Below, one piece after another: positions 55,697-64,000 of a DNA stretch of 64,000 bases (within the stretch, counting starts at the first letter, position 1; every line of letters begins with the position of its first letter). Below the pieces are notes generated by a model that saw nothing but the letters and a program-made list of their open reading frames with translations, was not told the DNA's origin and did no database searches. The stretch spans positions 1 to 64,000 of the forward strand of contig JADJOJ010000006.1 of the NCBI GenBank assembly GCA_016713825.1. The letters run 5' to 3'. The position numbers and the translations under genes were made by a program. The stretch comes from Candidatus Leptofilum gracile. Lineage in GTDB: Bacteria > Chloroflexota > Anaerolineae > Promineifilales > Promineifilaceae.

Positions 55697-58600
55697 AGGG
55701 GTGGCGCTGGGGGTAGGCGTTTCGGTGGGAACGGCCGTTTCCGTCGCCGTACTCTCAATTGTGGGGGTCGCTGTACCCGTTGGCTCGCTGGTAGCTGTCG
55801 CCGTGGGCGTTTCGGTGGGCGTGGCCGTAGACGTGGCCGTGGGGGTTGCCGTTGGCGTCGGTTCCAGCAGCGTCACCGTCACCCGCTCTACCACAATGGC
55901 CCGATCCTCTTCTGGCGTGGTGGGGTTGTCCGGGCCAAACAGCAGCACCCGAATGGTGAGTGGGCCAGAATAGTTGAGCGACGATGTGTCCCAACTGGCC
56001 AGCAGCCCGTTTTCTACGCTCAAATCCTGCCGCTCCTGCACCAGCCCCCAACCGCCCGGATCGTTGCCAAAGCCATACTCCACCTGGTAGCCGCCAAAGC
56101 CTGGCGCGCTCACCGACCCCGAATTTCCACAGAATCGATAATTTCGCTTCCAGCCGTGGGTTGGCTAAGGCTAATTTGCGGCCGGGGTGTGTTTTCGTCG
56201 CACGCCTGGTTGGGTGGCAGGCGTAGTGGCACGGCGATGCCGCGGGCATTGGCCCAGGCCTGGCCAGCGGCCGTATTTTCTAGCCAGTTTTGGGCCACCG
56301 TTTTCTCGCGCCCGTTTACCGCATCGCCACCGCTCACCAGCAGGGTGAAGAAGCTGGCCTGATACACGTTTTCGGCACAAAACTCGTTGGCCTGCGCCCC
56401 GGTCCACTGGTCTAGCTGCACCGCCTGGATGAAATCTTGCTCGCTGTTCAGCGGCGGCTGGTCCTCGGCAAAACGCTCGATGCGGCGGTCGGTGCAGTCG
56501 CCGCCGGGGCGGGTGCCGGAGGCGCTGCAAATTTCAATGTCTACCACGCTGGACGGCCGTATAAAATCCACCGGCTGCTTGTTGGCCAAATATTGGCTCA
56601 TGAAGCTGTTCCAGATGGGCGACGCCACCCGCGTGCCAGATTGGCTCTGCCCAATCGGTTCATTGTTGGTGTTGCCAACCCAAACGGCCGTTACCACCTG
56701 CGGCGTGTAGCCAATCGTCCAGGCGTCGCGCACGTCAAACTCTGTCGAACCAGAGGTGCCGGTTTTGGCCGCTACCCGATGCCCCGGAATGACCAGCGTG
56801 TTATTCACGCCAAACTCTGGCTGGCGGGCATTGTTGTCCGACAAAATATCGTTCAGCAGATAAGCATGGGCCGGGCGCACCACCTGGGTCACGGCCGGAT
56901 CGGGCGCTGGCTGCTGAAACAAAATCTCCCCGGCGCTGTTTTCGATGCGGCGGATGGTGAACGGGGCAATAAAGTTGCCCTGATTGGCCAGCGTGCCAAA
57001 TGCGCCGGCCATCTCCAGCGGGCTAATTTCGCCGCCGCCCAGCGACAGCGCCAGGCCATAGTTGCGCGGCGCACCCTGCTCCACGCAGCCGGGGTCTTGC
57101 AGCGAGGTGAGCCCAATTTTTTGCACGTTGGCAATGAAATTGCACACTCCCACGAACTCCAGCGCCTTGACGGCTGGAATGTTGTAGGAGTTGCCGAGAG
57201 ACGGCCGTAAACGCAGCGGCCCATGAAACTCATTGTCGTAATTCTTCGGCTCGTAGGGCGGGTTGCTGCCGTTGGGGAACGAGGTGGGCACATCCCAAAT
57301 CAGCGTGGCGGGCGTCCACCCCTGCTCCATCGCCGACAGGTAAACAAACGGTTTAATCGTCGAACCAGGCTGACGCGGGGCCAGGGCCATGTTCACCTGG
57401 CCGCTGATCGCCTCATCGTCAAAATCGACGCTGCCCACCAGCGCCAAAATCTCCCCGGTAGATGGTTCTAAAACGACCATCGCCGCGTTGTTGGCCCCGG
57501 CAGCGTTGATGCTGGGGCGGGCGTTGGCCAGCGTGGTTTCGGCCAGCCGCTGGGCGGCGGGGTCCAGCGTTGTTTGAATGCGCAGCCCGCCGCGATAGAT
57601 GGATTGCGCCCCCAAAAGCGCTTCTGCCTGCTGCAACACCGTCACCGTAAAATGCGGGTAGGTAATCTCCCGTACAGGTGGGGTCATATCCAAAATGAAG
57701 ACGTTGGCTTCGTTCAACGCCGCCTGTGCCTCATCGGTGGAAATGTACTGCTCAGACGCCATCAGGGTGAGCACTTCCGATTGGCGGCCAATGGCTAAGT
57801 TCGGGGCGGTGTACGGGTCCCAGCTGGCAGGAGATTGGGGCAGCCCGGCCAGCAAAGAGGCTTCGGCCAGCGTTAAATCGGCGGCCGATTTGTTGAAATA
57901 GGTCTCGGCGGCGGCTTCGATGCCGTAGGCCAGATTGCCGTAATAAATTTCGTTTAGATAAATTTCCAGGATGTCATCTTTTTCGTACTCAAGATTCATC
58001 TCGGCGGCGAGGATGATTTCGCGCACTTTGCGGCGGAAGGTGCGCTCGGTGCGCTCGTCTTCTTCTAGCAGGGTGGCGCGCACCACCTGCTGGGTAATGG
58101 TGCTAGCCCCAGATACCGCTTCCCCTTCTTGCGCGGCCTGCCAGACGGCGCGGGCAATGGCGATGGTGTCGAAGCCAAAATTTTCGTAAAAGCGAGAATC
58201 TTCCGTGGCGATGGTGGCCTGAATGAGGAAGGGTGAGATTTGGTCTAGCGAGACGCGGGTGCGGTTGCCCATGTTGGGATCGGCCAGGGAGAGCAGTTCG
58301 TTGCCGTTGCGGTCGTAAATGCGGGCCGTCTCGAAGGTGCTGACGCGCTCGTTGAGTTCGGTTACTGGCGGCAAGTCGCTGGCGATGACGTTGTAGCCAA
58401 TGGCCAATCCGGCCGCCGTCAGCGCCAGCCCAACGATGCCCAGCATGAGGCTAAGGACCACGCCGCGCATGAGGCAGCTGCCCCAGTTGCGCCGTCCGGG
58501 CGCTTGCCGCTTGGGGCGCGGCTTTGGCTCCTGCCGGGGCATGGCCACTGGCCCGGTGGGCTGTGCCTGCTGTTGACGGGCGGGCGGCTGCGGCCGTTTC

Positions 58601-59262
58601 GGCTGCGTTTTTTGGTCTGGCTGGCGGCGCGGCGGTTCTTGCCGGGTTCGTGGCTGGGTGGGCGCTTCGCGCACGGGGCGCATTACGGTGCGGGGGTCGG
58701 GCGGCGGCGCTTTTGGTTCGTCGCGCTGGTAAATTTGGGTGGGCTGTTCAGAAAGCGGCCGTTCTGGAGCCGGTATCGCCAAATCGGGCGACACTTCGGT
58801 GGCGTCTGGGTCTTCGACGGGGGGGCGATCGAACGGTTTGAGCTTGGACGGGGTGAGCGGCAGTGGCGTAGGTTTACGCGCAGGCTTGGGGCGCTGCGGC
58901 TGGATGGCGGGTAAATCGCCCGTCTCTTCATCGTCTGGGTTGGGCAGGCCGATGGTGAGGGTTTGTTCGTCGTCGGCGGGTTCGGTGGGGGCGTCCTGGT
59001 CGGGGCGTTCTTGTGGGGTGGGAACGGCCGTATCCATTTCCTGCTGGTCTGCTGTTTTGGGTATTTCGTGTTTCTGGGGAATAGGCCGGGGCACGCCGGG
59101 CCGCAGCAGGATGGTTTCTGGCGGTTCTTCGTCACCCGCCTCATCCATCAAATCAAACAGCGACACCGTACCAAATTCATCTTCATTTGGCGGCGGGGTT
59201 GGTTTTTTTGGTTCTTTTTCTGGCTCGTTGTCCGGAAACGGCCGTTTGCGCTCATCACTCAT
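55694..59262 (-). CDS. Bifunctional penicillin-binding protein 1A with long Pro-rich cytoplasmic tail, one frameshift
   Basis: About 1189 codons. Residues 1-262 are Pro/Gln/Arg-rich and probably disordered; the membrane helix is near 264-291. The GT51 transglycosylase follows: TIATEDSRFYENFGFD (catalytic Glu), SGASTITQQVVR, EIYLNEIYYGN. The transpeptidase has PGSTIKP (Ser nucleophile), SLGNSYNIPAVKAL (SxN) and VAAKTGTSGS. The C-terminal tail has a beta domain (YQVEYGFGNDPGGW) and a Thr-rich end. The frame breaks at C4 (56117-56120, plus strand); one more base gives IRGSVSAPGF, and the span is one base short of a multiple of three. It polymerises and cross-links peptidoglycan outside the membrane. 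Confidence 0.92.
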
Positions 59263-59286
59263 CAATTAACCATTAACCATTTACAA

Positions 59287-59757
59287 TTAACCATTACTCT
59301 GGCTTTTAATCAACATCACCCAATCACCCCGCTGCACCGCCTTACCGTGCTGGTTGTAAATAGCGTACTTCATGTTGATATTTCCGCCACCCAGTCGGGG
59401 CAGCGCCTTTGTCTCGGTGATGGTCAGCTCCACGTGCACCGTGTCGCCAATAAAAACAGGCAGACTAAACTTGGCAGATTGCTCACGAAAGGCCAGCACG
59501 GTGCCCTCGATAATGCCCGATTGCACCGCCAACCCGGTGGCGATCGATTGCACCAACATGCCGTGGGCCACCCGCTGGCCAAATGTGTCGTTGGCGGCGT
59601 ACTCCGCATCGGTATGAATCTGGTTGTAGTCGCCCGTCATCCCGGCAAAGGTCACGATGTCGGTTTCAGTGATGGTGCGAGCGGCCGTTACCAGCTGCTG
59701 CCCCACGGCAAATTGTTCAAAATAGCTGCCCCGTGGTTGGTAGGTGAGTTTACTCAT
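59287..59757 (-). CDS. MaoC-family (R)-hydratase-like protein
   Basis: 156 residues, ATG with GGAG 6-7 nt upstream. Single hot-dog fold: RTITETDIVTFAGMTGDYNQIHTDAEYA contains the hydratase Asp and His; then GQRVAHGMLVQSIATGL and FREQSAKFSLPVFIGDTVHVEL. It hydrates enoyl-CoA or a related thioester. It lies between prfA and the PBP gene with no obvious functional link. Confidence 0.88.
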   Translation of the reverse strand: MSKLTYQPRGSYFEQFAVGQQLVTAARTITETDIVTFAGMTGDYNQIHTDAEYAANDTFGQRVAHGMLVQSIATGLAVQSGIIEGTVLAFREQSAKFSLPVFIGDTVHVELTITETKALPRLGGGNINMKYAIYNQHGKAVQRGDWVMLIKSQSNG

Positions 59758-59857
59758 GCGTTACTCCGTGTGGTGTTTTCATGTTCAGGTTTTCAAGTGT
59801 TCAGGAAAAAGCTACGAGAGCACCTGACACTAGAGCACTTAAACACCCGAACACAAG

Positions 59858-60928
59858 TTACGATTCGTTGAGTGCCGCTAGCTTCTCCGCTTCGTCGGCG
59901 ACGGTGAGGGCGTCGATGAACTGATCAATGTCGCCATCCATGACGGCGGGCAAATTGTAGCTGCTCAGGCCAATGCGATGGTCAGTTACGCGCCCTTGCG
60001 GGTAGTTGTAGGTGCGAATTTTTTCGCTGCGGTCGCCGGTGCCCACTTGGGATTTGCGGTTGGCGGCAACGGCCGTATGCTGCTTCTCTTCTTCAATTTC
60101 CTGCAAGCGAGCCTGAATGATGGCAATGCCCAACTGCTTGTTCTGCGTCAGGCTGCGCTCCGACTGAATTTTAACAAACATGCCCGTGGGAATATGCACA
60201 ATGCGAGCGGCCGTAGCATTCTTCTGCATATGCTGCCCGCCAGGGCCAGAGGAAAACGTCGCCGTAATCTCCAAATCCTTGGGATCGATGGTGATGTCCA
60301 CCTCATCAATCTCGGGCATCACGGCCACGGTGGCGGTGCTGGTGTGAATGCGCCCCTGCGATTCCGTCTGTGGCACCCGCTGCACGCGGTGTACCCCGCT
60401 TTCATACTTAAAGCGGGAATACGCGCCTTTCCCCTTCACGGAAAAGATCACTTCTTTGTAACCGCCCACACCGGTAGCGTTTTCTTCCAGAATCGTTGGT
60501 TTCCAGTTGCGCCCTTCGGCGTAGCGCATGTACATCCGCAGCAGATCAGCGGCAAAAATACCCGCCTCATCCCCGCCCGCTCCCGCGCGAATTTCCACAA
60601 AAACGTTACGCTCATCGCGGGCATCTTTGGGAATGAGCAGGCGGCGCATTTCCCCATCTAGCGATTCCAGACGGGCTTCCAGCGTCTCAATTTCGGCTTC
60701 GGCCAGTTCGGCCATTTCGCCTGTTTCCAGCTCAGCCATCTCGCGGGCTTCGGCCAGCTCTTGCGCTACGCGCTCATGTTCGCGGTAAGCCTCTACCAGC
60801 GCTTGCATATCAGAACGCTCCTGCGCCAGGTCGGTCAGCTTTACGTGGTCGGCCAGCACGGCCGGGTCTGTCATTTGTCGTTCAATTTCGTCGTAACGGG
60901 CGACGACTTGTTTAATCTTATCTAACAT
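59858..60928 (-). CDS. prfA: Peptide chain release factor 1
   Basis: 356 residues, the standard length. N-terminal coiled-coil region (ALVEAYREHERVAQELAEAREMAELE), then VEIRAGAGGDEAGIFAADLLRMYMRYAE, YESGVHRVQRVPQTESQGRIHTS, and the GGQ loop in SSGPGGQHMQKNATAARI for peptidyl-tRNA hydrolysis, plus IRTYNYPQGRVTDHRIG. It recognises UAA and UAG. The region after GGQ (HMQKNATAAR) differs from the common HVNxTDSAVR but is a plausible lineage variant. One intact frame. No prmC follows. Confidence 0.96.
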   Translation of the reverse strand: MLDKIKQVVARYDEIERQMTDPAVLADHVKLTDLAQERSDMQALVEAYREHERVAQELAEAREMAELETGEMAELAEAEIETLEARLESLDGEMRRLLIPKDARDERNVFVEIRAGAGGDEAGIFAADLLRMYMRYAEGRNWKPTILEENATGVGGYKEVIFSVKGKGAYSRFKYESGVHRVQRVPQTESQGRIHTSTATVAVMPEIDEVDITIDPKDLEITATFSSGPGGQHMQKNATAARIVHIPTGMFVKIQSERSLTQNKQLGIAIIQARLQEIEEEKQHTAVAANRKSQVGTGDRSEKIRTYNYPQGRVTDHRIGLSSYNLPAVMDGDIDQFIDALTVADEAEKLAALNES

Positions 60929-60938
60929 ATTTTTGGGA

Positions 60939-60993
60939 GATTGGAGAGTGGAGATTAGAGATTGGAGATGTTTTCAATCTCCACTCTCCAATC
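60939..60993. repeat. Long hairpin upstream of prfA
   Basis: Perfect 18-bp arms (GATTGGAGAGTGGAGATT / AATCTCCACTCTCCAATC) with a 19-nt loop, itself made of the same words (AGAGATTGGAGATG). It would fold in the prfA leader. No T-tract. Confidence 0.75.
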
Positions 60994-61062
60994 TCTAATC
61001 TCAATATTTCTCAAACGAGTTGAATTTTTTGGCTCTTTGGGAATTCAGGGGGTTTACAGCCC

Positions 61063-61109
61063 GTGATGCGTGAAACGTGACCAGAGAGGCATCACGTTTC
61101 ACGCATCAC
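61063..61109. repeat. Second long hairpin between S9 peptidase and prfA
   Basis: Perfect 18-bp arms (GTGATGCGTGAAACGTGA / TCACGTTTCACGCATCAC) with an 11-nt loop, then a further partial copy of the arm (GTTTCACGCC). Sequence is unrelated to the first hairpin, although the style is the same. Confidence 0.75.
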
Positions 61110-61177
61110 GTTTCACGCCAGACCCCACGAAATCCTGAAGACCCGATTTTTTCTTTAGGGCGTATTATAACTGATTC

Positions 61178-63190
61178 TTAGAGGTACGTCGCAAACCAGC
61201 GGATCATCTGGTTGAGGCGCTCGATGCGGCGGTCGGTGCGGCCGGCGCGTGAGAGGCCGTGCGACTCTTCGGGGAAGAGGATCAGTTCGGTCTCTACACC
61301 TAGCTTTTTGAGGGCGACGAACACTTGCTCGCCCTGCTCTTTGTCGCAGCGGAAGTCGCGCTCGCTGTGGATGAGCAGCGTGGGCGTTTTGGCGTTGCCG
61401 ATGGTGGCGATGGGGGATTGCCGCCAATAATTTTCCAGGTCGTCCCAGGGCGCTTTTTCGGCACCAAACAGGTATTCTGTGCCAATGTTCATGTCGCTGG
61501 AGCCGTAGAAGCTGATGAAGTTACTGACGACGCGCTGGGCAACGGCCGCTTTGAACCGATTTGTCTTGCCGATGATGAGGGTGGTCATGTAGCCGCCGTA
61601 GCTGCCGCCGGTGACGCCCATGCGGGTGGTGTCGATGTAGGGTAGTTTTTCTACATAGTCGGCCCAGGCCATCACGTCATCATAATCAACCGTGCCCCAG
61701 CGGTTGTAGATCGCCCCGGCAAACGCTTCGCCGTACCCTTGGCTGCCGCGCGGGTTGCTCCAGTAAACCACGTACCCCTGGGCAGCCAGCAGGTGCAGCT
61801 CGTGGAAGAAGGCACGGCCGTATTGCGTTTGTGGCCCGCCGTGAATTTCTAAAATGGAGGGGTGTTTTTGGCTGGGGTCGAAGTTGGGCGGGGTCATGAT
61901 CCAGCCGTGCAGGTCGGTGCCGTCGGCGCTCTTGAACCAGACTTCTTCAATGTCGCCCGTTTTTAGCTCAGCCAAGAGCTCCTGGTTGAAGCTGGTAAGG
62001 GTTTGGCTGGTGCCGTCGGCCAGGCTGCGGGTGCAGACGCGGGCCGGGGCACTGAGATCGCCCCACAAGTAGGCGATGGTTTGCTGGGCATCGTCCAGGC
62101 TAAAGCTGCCCACCAGCCCGGGGTCGTCGATGAGGCGCTGGTAGCCGGGGTTGGCGGGGTCGGTGCTGAAGGCGAGCAGGGGTTGGTTCCCTTTTTCGGT
62201 GGCCTGGATGGTGATGGTACGGCCGTCTTTCGACCAGGTCGGCAAGGTTTGGGGCGTGCCGCTGCCCACGTCGGCCAGGGTAACAATGGAAAGGTGCAGG
62301 TCTGTATCGCCAGATAGATTGCGGGGTTCGCCGCCGTGAATGGGCACAATGTAGAGGCAATCGTTTTGGTACCAATGCCCTTTGCGCCTGCGCCCCATGT
62401 ACGCGATCCAGCTGCCATCGGGGGAGATGGTGTGGCTGTTTTTGCGCCCTTCTTGGGAAGAAATTAGTTTCATCTCGCCGCCAGTTGCCGGGATGCGGTA
62501 CAGCTCGGTTTGGTCCCAGTTGAGGTCTGGCTGGGGGTCGCGGTTGGAGATGAAGATGAGGGAACGGCCGTCTGGCGTCCATTGGGGCTGCGTTTCGCTA
62601 AACTTGTCGCCGTCGGTGAGCTGGGTGGCTGCGCCGCTGGCGGCGTCGATGGTCCAGATATGCCACTTTTCTTCTGGAGTGTAGCCGCCGCCGTCGAATT
62701 TGTAGTCGAGCGTGGTGATGTGGCGGCTGACGATGCCCAGCTTTTTCTTTTGCTCATCTTTGTCGCGCTCGATGGCGGCGGGGTCTTTTTTGCGGAACTG
62801 GGTGGCAAATTGGGTGCCGTCTGGCGACCAGACAAAACCGGCAAAGCTGCCTTCCATCTTGGTAACGGGGCGGGCTTCACCGCCGTCGATGGGGATGATG
62901 TAGATTTGGGCCTGTTTTTCATCTTTGCGGTTGGAGAGGAAGGCGAGGGAACGGCCGTCTGGCGACCAGCGGGGGTGGGTGTCAGAATGATCGCCGTAGG
63001 TGAACTGGCGGGCCGGGCGGCGGCCATCGGTAGGGACAAGCCACAGGTTGGTGAACTTCTTCTCCGTTTTGCGGTCTACGCGGGTAAGGCCAAAGATGAT
63101 GTGGCGGCCATCGGGGGAAATTTGCGGGTCAGAGACGAGTTCGAGTTTGTATAAATCATCGGCGGTAATCGGCCGTTTTTCTAGGGACAT
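61178..63190 (-). CDS. S9-family serine peptidase (acylaminoacyl-peptidase/DPP-like)
   Basis: 670 residues, GGAGGT 4-5 nt before ATG. Residues about 10-390 form a beta-propeller of PD40-type repeats (SPDGRHIIFG, SPDGRSLAFLS, TPDGRSLIFISN, SPDGSWIAYMG). The C-terminal hydrolase domain has the nucleophile in GVTGGSYGGYMT (Ser near 529), Asp in HSERDFRC and His in ESHGLS, a complete triad. Cytoplasmic; no signal peptide. It degrades short or N-acylated peptides. The recurring DGRS text in the propeller coincides with ACGGCCGT copies at 62218, 62564 and 62951. Confidence 0.93.
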   Translation of the reverse strand: MSLEKRPITADDLYKLELVSDPQISPDGRHIIFGLTRVDRKTEKKFTNLWLVPTDGRRPARQFTYGDHSDTHPRWSPDGRSLAFLSNRKDEKQAQIYIIPIDGGEARPVTKMEGSFAGFVWSPDGTQFATQFRKKDPAAIERDKDEQKKKLGIVSRHITTLDYKFDGGGYTPEEKWHIWTIDAASGAATQLTDGDKFSETQPQWTPDGRSLIFISNRDPQPDLNWDQTELYRIPATGGEMKLISSQEGRKNSHTISPDGSWIAYMGRRRKGHWYQNDCLYIVPIHGGEPRNLSGDTDLHLSIVTLADVGSGTPQTLPTWSKDGRTITIQATEKGNQPLLAFSTDPANPGYQRLIDDPGLVGSFSLDDAQQTIAYLWGDLSAPARVCTRSLADGTSQTLTSFNQELLAELKTGDIEEVWFKSADGTDLHGWIMTPPNFDPSQKHPSILEIHGGPQTQYGRAFFHELHLLAAQGYVVYWSNPRGSQGYGEAFAGAIYNRWGTVDYDDVMAWADYVEKLPYIDTTRMGVTGGSYGGYMTTLIIGKTNRFKAAVAQRVVSNFISFYGSSDMNIGTEYLFGAEKAPWDDLENYWRQSPIATIGNAKTPTLLIHSERDFRCDKEQGEQVFVALKKLGVETELILFPEESHGLSRAGRTDRRIERLNQMIRWFATYL

Positions 63191-63331
63191 GATACCTCCA
63201 AAATAGTGGGTGGTACGGTTTAGTGGTCAGCAATCAATGGTTACTGGCCACCGATTACTGGTTACTGTTTATAGATTACTGAATGGTGGAATGATAGCGC
63301 GGCAACGGCCGTACTGCCAGCGCAAAGGGGG

Positions 63332-64000
63332 TTATTCGGGGGGAATTTGGTATGCAGGCAGGATAAAACTAAAGGTGCTGCCCTGCCCCGGCTTGCTTTC
63401 AGCGTCTACCTCGCCGCTCAGCTTTTCCATAATGCGGCGCACAATGGAAAGGCCAAGCCCATGCCCGGTGACGCGCACCTGGTTTAGCTGCGTGAACGGG
63501 GTAAACAGCAAGTGAAGCTTTTCTGGGTCAACCCCGTTGCCATTGTCTTGTACCCAGAATTTGATACGGCCGTCTGGCAAAATCGTGCTCCCCAGCTCAA
63601 TTTGGGGCGGTTTGCCGCCGTACTTCAGGGCATTGCCAATGTAATTTTCCCACACTTCCTCAATCCAGGGCGCGTAGCCGCTGGCCACTGGCCACGATTC
63701 TGGCAAGATGAGCCGCACGTTATACTGCTGCAAGGTAAACCGCAGCCGGTCTAGCGCCCCCAGCACAATTTGGGCCATATCCAACGGGTGGGTTTCAACG
63801 TCTCGCTTGCGTACGCTGGAAAGCACCAACATTTCCTGGATGATATTGCTCATGCGGTGGGCGTTTTGGCCTAGTAAATCCAGGGCGCGATCCTGCTCTT
63901 CTAGCGAAATTTCTTTGCCTGTGGTGCGCAGCAAATCGGCAAAACCCACCACCAGCGCCAGCGGATTTTGCAGGTCGTGGGCAACGGTATGATCAAACGC
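63332..64000 (-). CDS. Sensor histidine kinase, N-terminus beyond the window
   Basis: The last 222 or so residues of a kinase that continues past the right edge. HisKA with FDHTVAHDLQNPLALVVGF (phosphoacceptor His), helix 2 HRMSNIIQEMLVLSSV, then HATPase: N box WENYIGNALKYGG, G1 FWVQDNGNGV, G2 GHGLGLSIVRRIMEKL. The complete triad of boxes suggests an active kinase. Its partner regulator is not next to it on this side. Before it (63191-63331) lies a word-like repeat spacer. Confidence 0.92.
   Translation of the reverse strand, partial: AFDHTVAHDLQNPLALVVGFADLLRTTGKEISLEEQDRALDLLGQNAHRMSNIIQEMLVLSSVRKRDVETHPLDMAQIVLGALDRLRFTLQQYNVRLILPESWPVASGYAPWIEEVWENYIGNALKYGGKPPQIELGSTILPDGRIKFWVQDNGNGVDPEKLHLLFTPFTQLNQVRVTGHGLGLSIVRRIMEKLSGEVDAESKPGQGSTFSFILPAYQIPPE

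Larger units (their letters stand above)
1..64000. repeat. Highly iterated palindrome ACGGCCGT (HIP1-like)
   Basis: The 8-bp palindrome ACGGCCGT recurs throughout the window, usually extended to AACGGCCGTT. I count about 62 exact copies by eye, for example near 1560, 2593, 5285, 7542, 8825, 15528, 17857, 19637, 20896, 24112, 26980, 34549, 37389, 42832, 45265, 52713, 55732, 59237 and 63304. About 30 more sites keep the CGGCCG core with one edge mismatch. At even base composition about one copy is expected in 64 kb. Copies lie in genes of every function and in spacers (2593, 37389). Within genes they are read in different frames: Thr-Ala-Val, Asn-Gly-Arg or Arg-Pro-Phe/Leu. This rules out a single protein motif as the cause. 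It contains an EagI-type core. Confidence 0.9.

Overview
The window reads as a chromosomal piece of a mid-GC bacterium, most likely a Chloroflexota member (Anaerolineae or a related class). That placement is inference. It rests on the gene style: Thr/Pro-rich secreted lipoproteins, VanW/YoaR protein, SpoIIE/STAS/HATPase modules, a CapB-like EPS locus, TTG starts, and word-like intergenic hairpins. I see no rRNA, tRNA, CRISPR array or complete insertion sequence.

Layout. (1) 0-0.43 kb: remnant of a HicB-like antitoxin. (2) 0.6-12.2 kb, minus strand: VanW-family protein, an isopenicillin-N-epimerase-like PLP enzyme, two GT4 glycosyltransferases, a polytopic membrane protein, an arabinofuranosidase-like lipoprotein, a secreted beta-sandwich-type protein and a LysM lipoprotein. 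Nearly all of these are broken by frameshifts. (3) 12.3-33.5 kb, minus strand: a large exopolysaccharide/O-antigen locus with acetyltransferases, GT2 enzymes, O-antigen ligase, CapB-like ATPase, Wzz, Wzx, a DUF4038-type glycosidase, PIG-L deacetylase, glucose-1-phosphate cytidylyltransferase, a class III aminotransferase, a DUF4910-type aminopeptidase-like protein, pyruvyltransferase, a 3,5-epimerase, a sugar C-methyltransferase and an epimerase. (4) 34-40.6 kb: divergent secreted modular proteins, an SGNH hydrolase and a second copy of the membrane protein. (5) 40.7-50.3 kb, minus strand: a partner-switching signalling set (CheY-like, HATPase, GAF-SpoIIE phosphatase, STAS) directly beside the polyprenyl-phosphate steps of EPS synthesis. 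These include a TagA/CpsF-type glycosyltransferase fused to two STAS domains and a nucleotidyltransferase-LbH-sugar-transferase fusion whose signature motifs are lost. (6) 50.9-54.2 kb: CDP-glucose 4,6-dehydratase, L-2-hydroxyglutarate oxidase, HAD hydrolase. (7) 54.5-64 kb: housekeeping genes (degenerate CoaE-like NTPase, HPF/RaiA-like protein, PBP1A, MaoC, RF1, S9 peptidase, histidine kinase cut by the window edge).

Two things dominate. First, the palindrome ACGGCCGT occurs about 62 times by eye, roughly once per kb and in all reading frames, where about one copy is expected by chance. It behaves like the cyanobacterial HIP1 element. Second, the EPS locus combines several enzymes that look catalytically degenerate with an anti-sigma-type partner switch, and the STAS fold is physically fused to a glycosyltransferase. 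This suggests phospho-switch control of polysaccharide assembly at the protein level.

Caution on gene integrity: at least seven otherwise conserved genes downstream of 12 kb carry exactly one missing base, several of them clearly in a homopolymer. The first 14.5 kb is much worse and includes a run of 17 A inside VanW. Sequencing or consensus error is the simplest explanation for most of the apparent pseudogenes.
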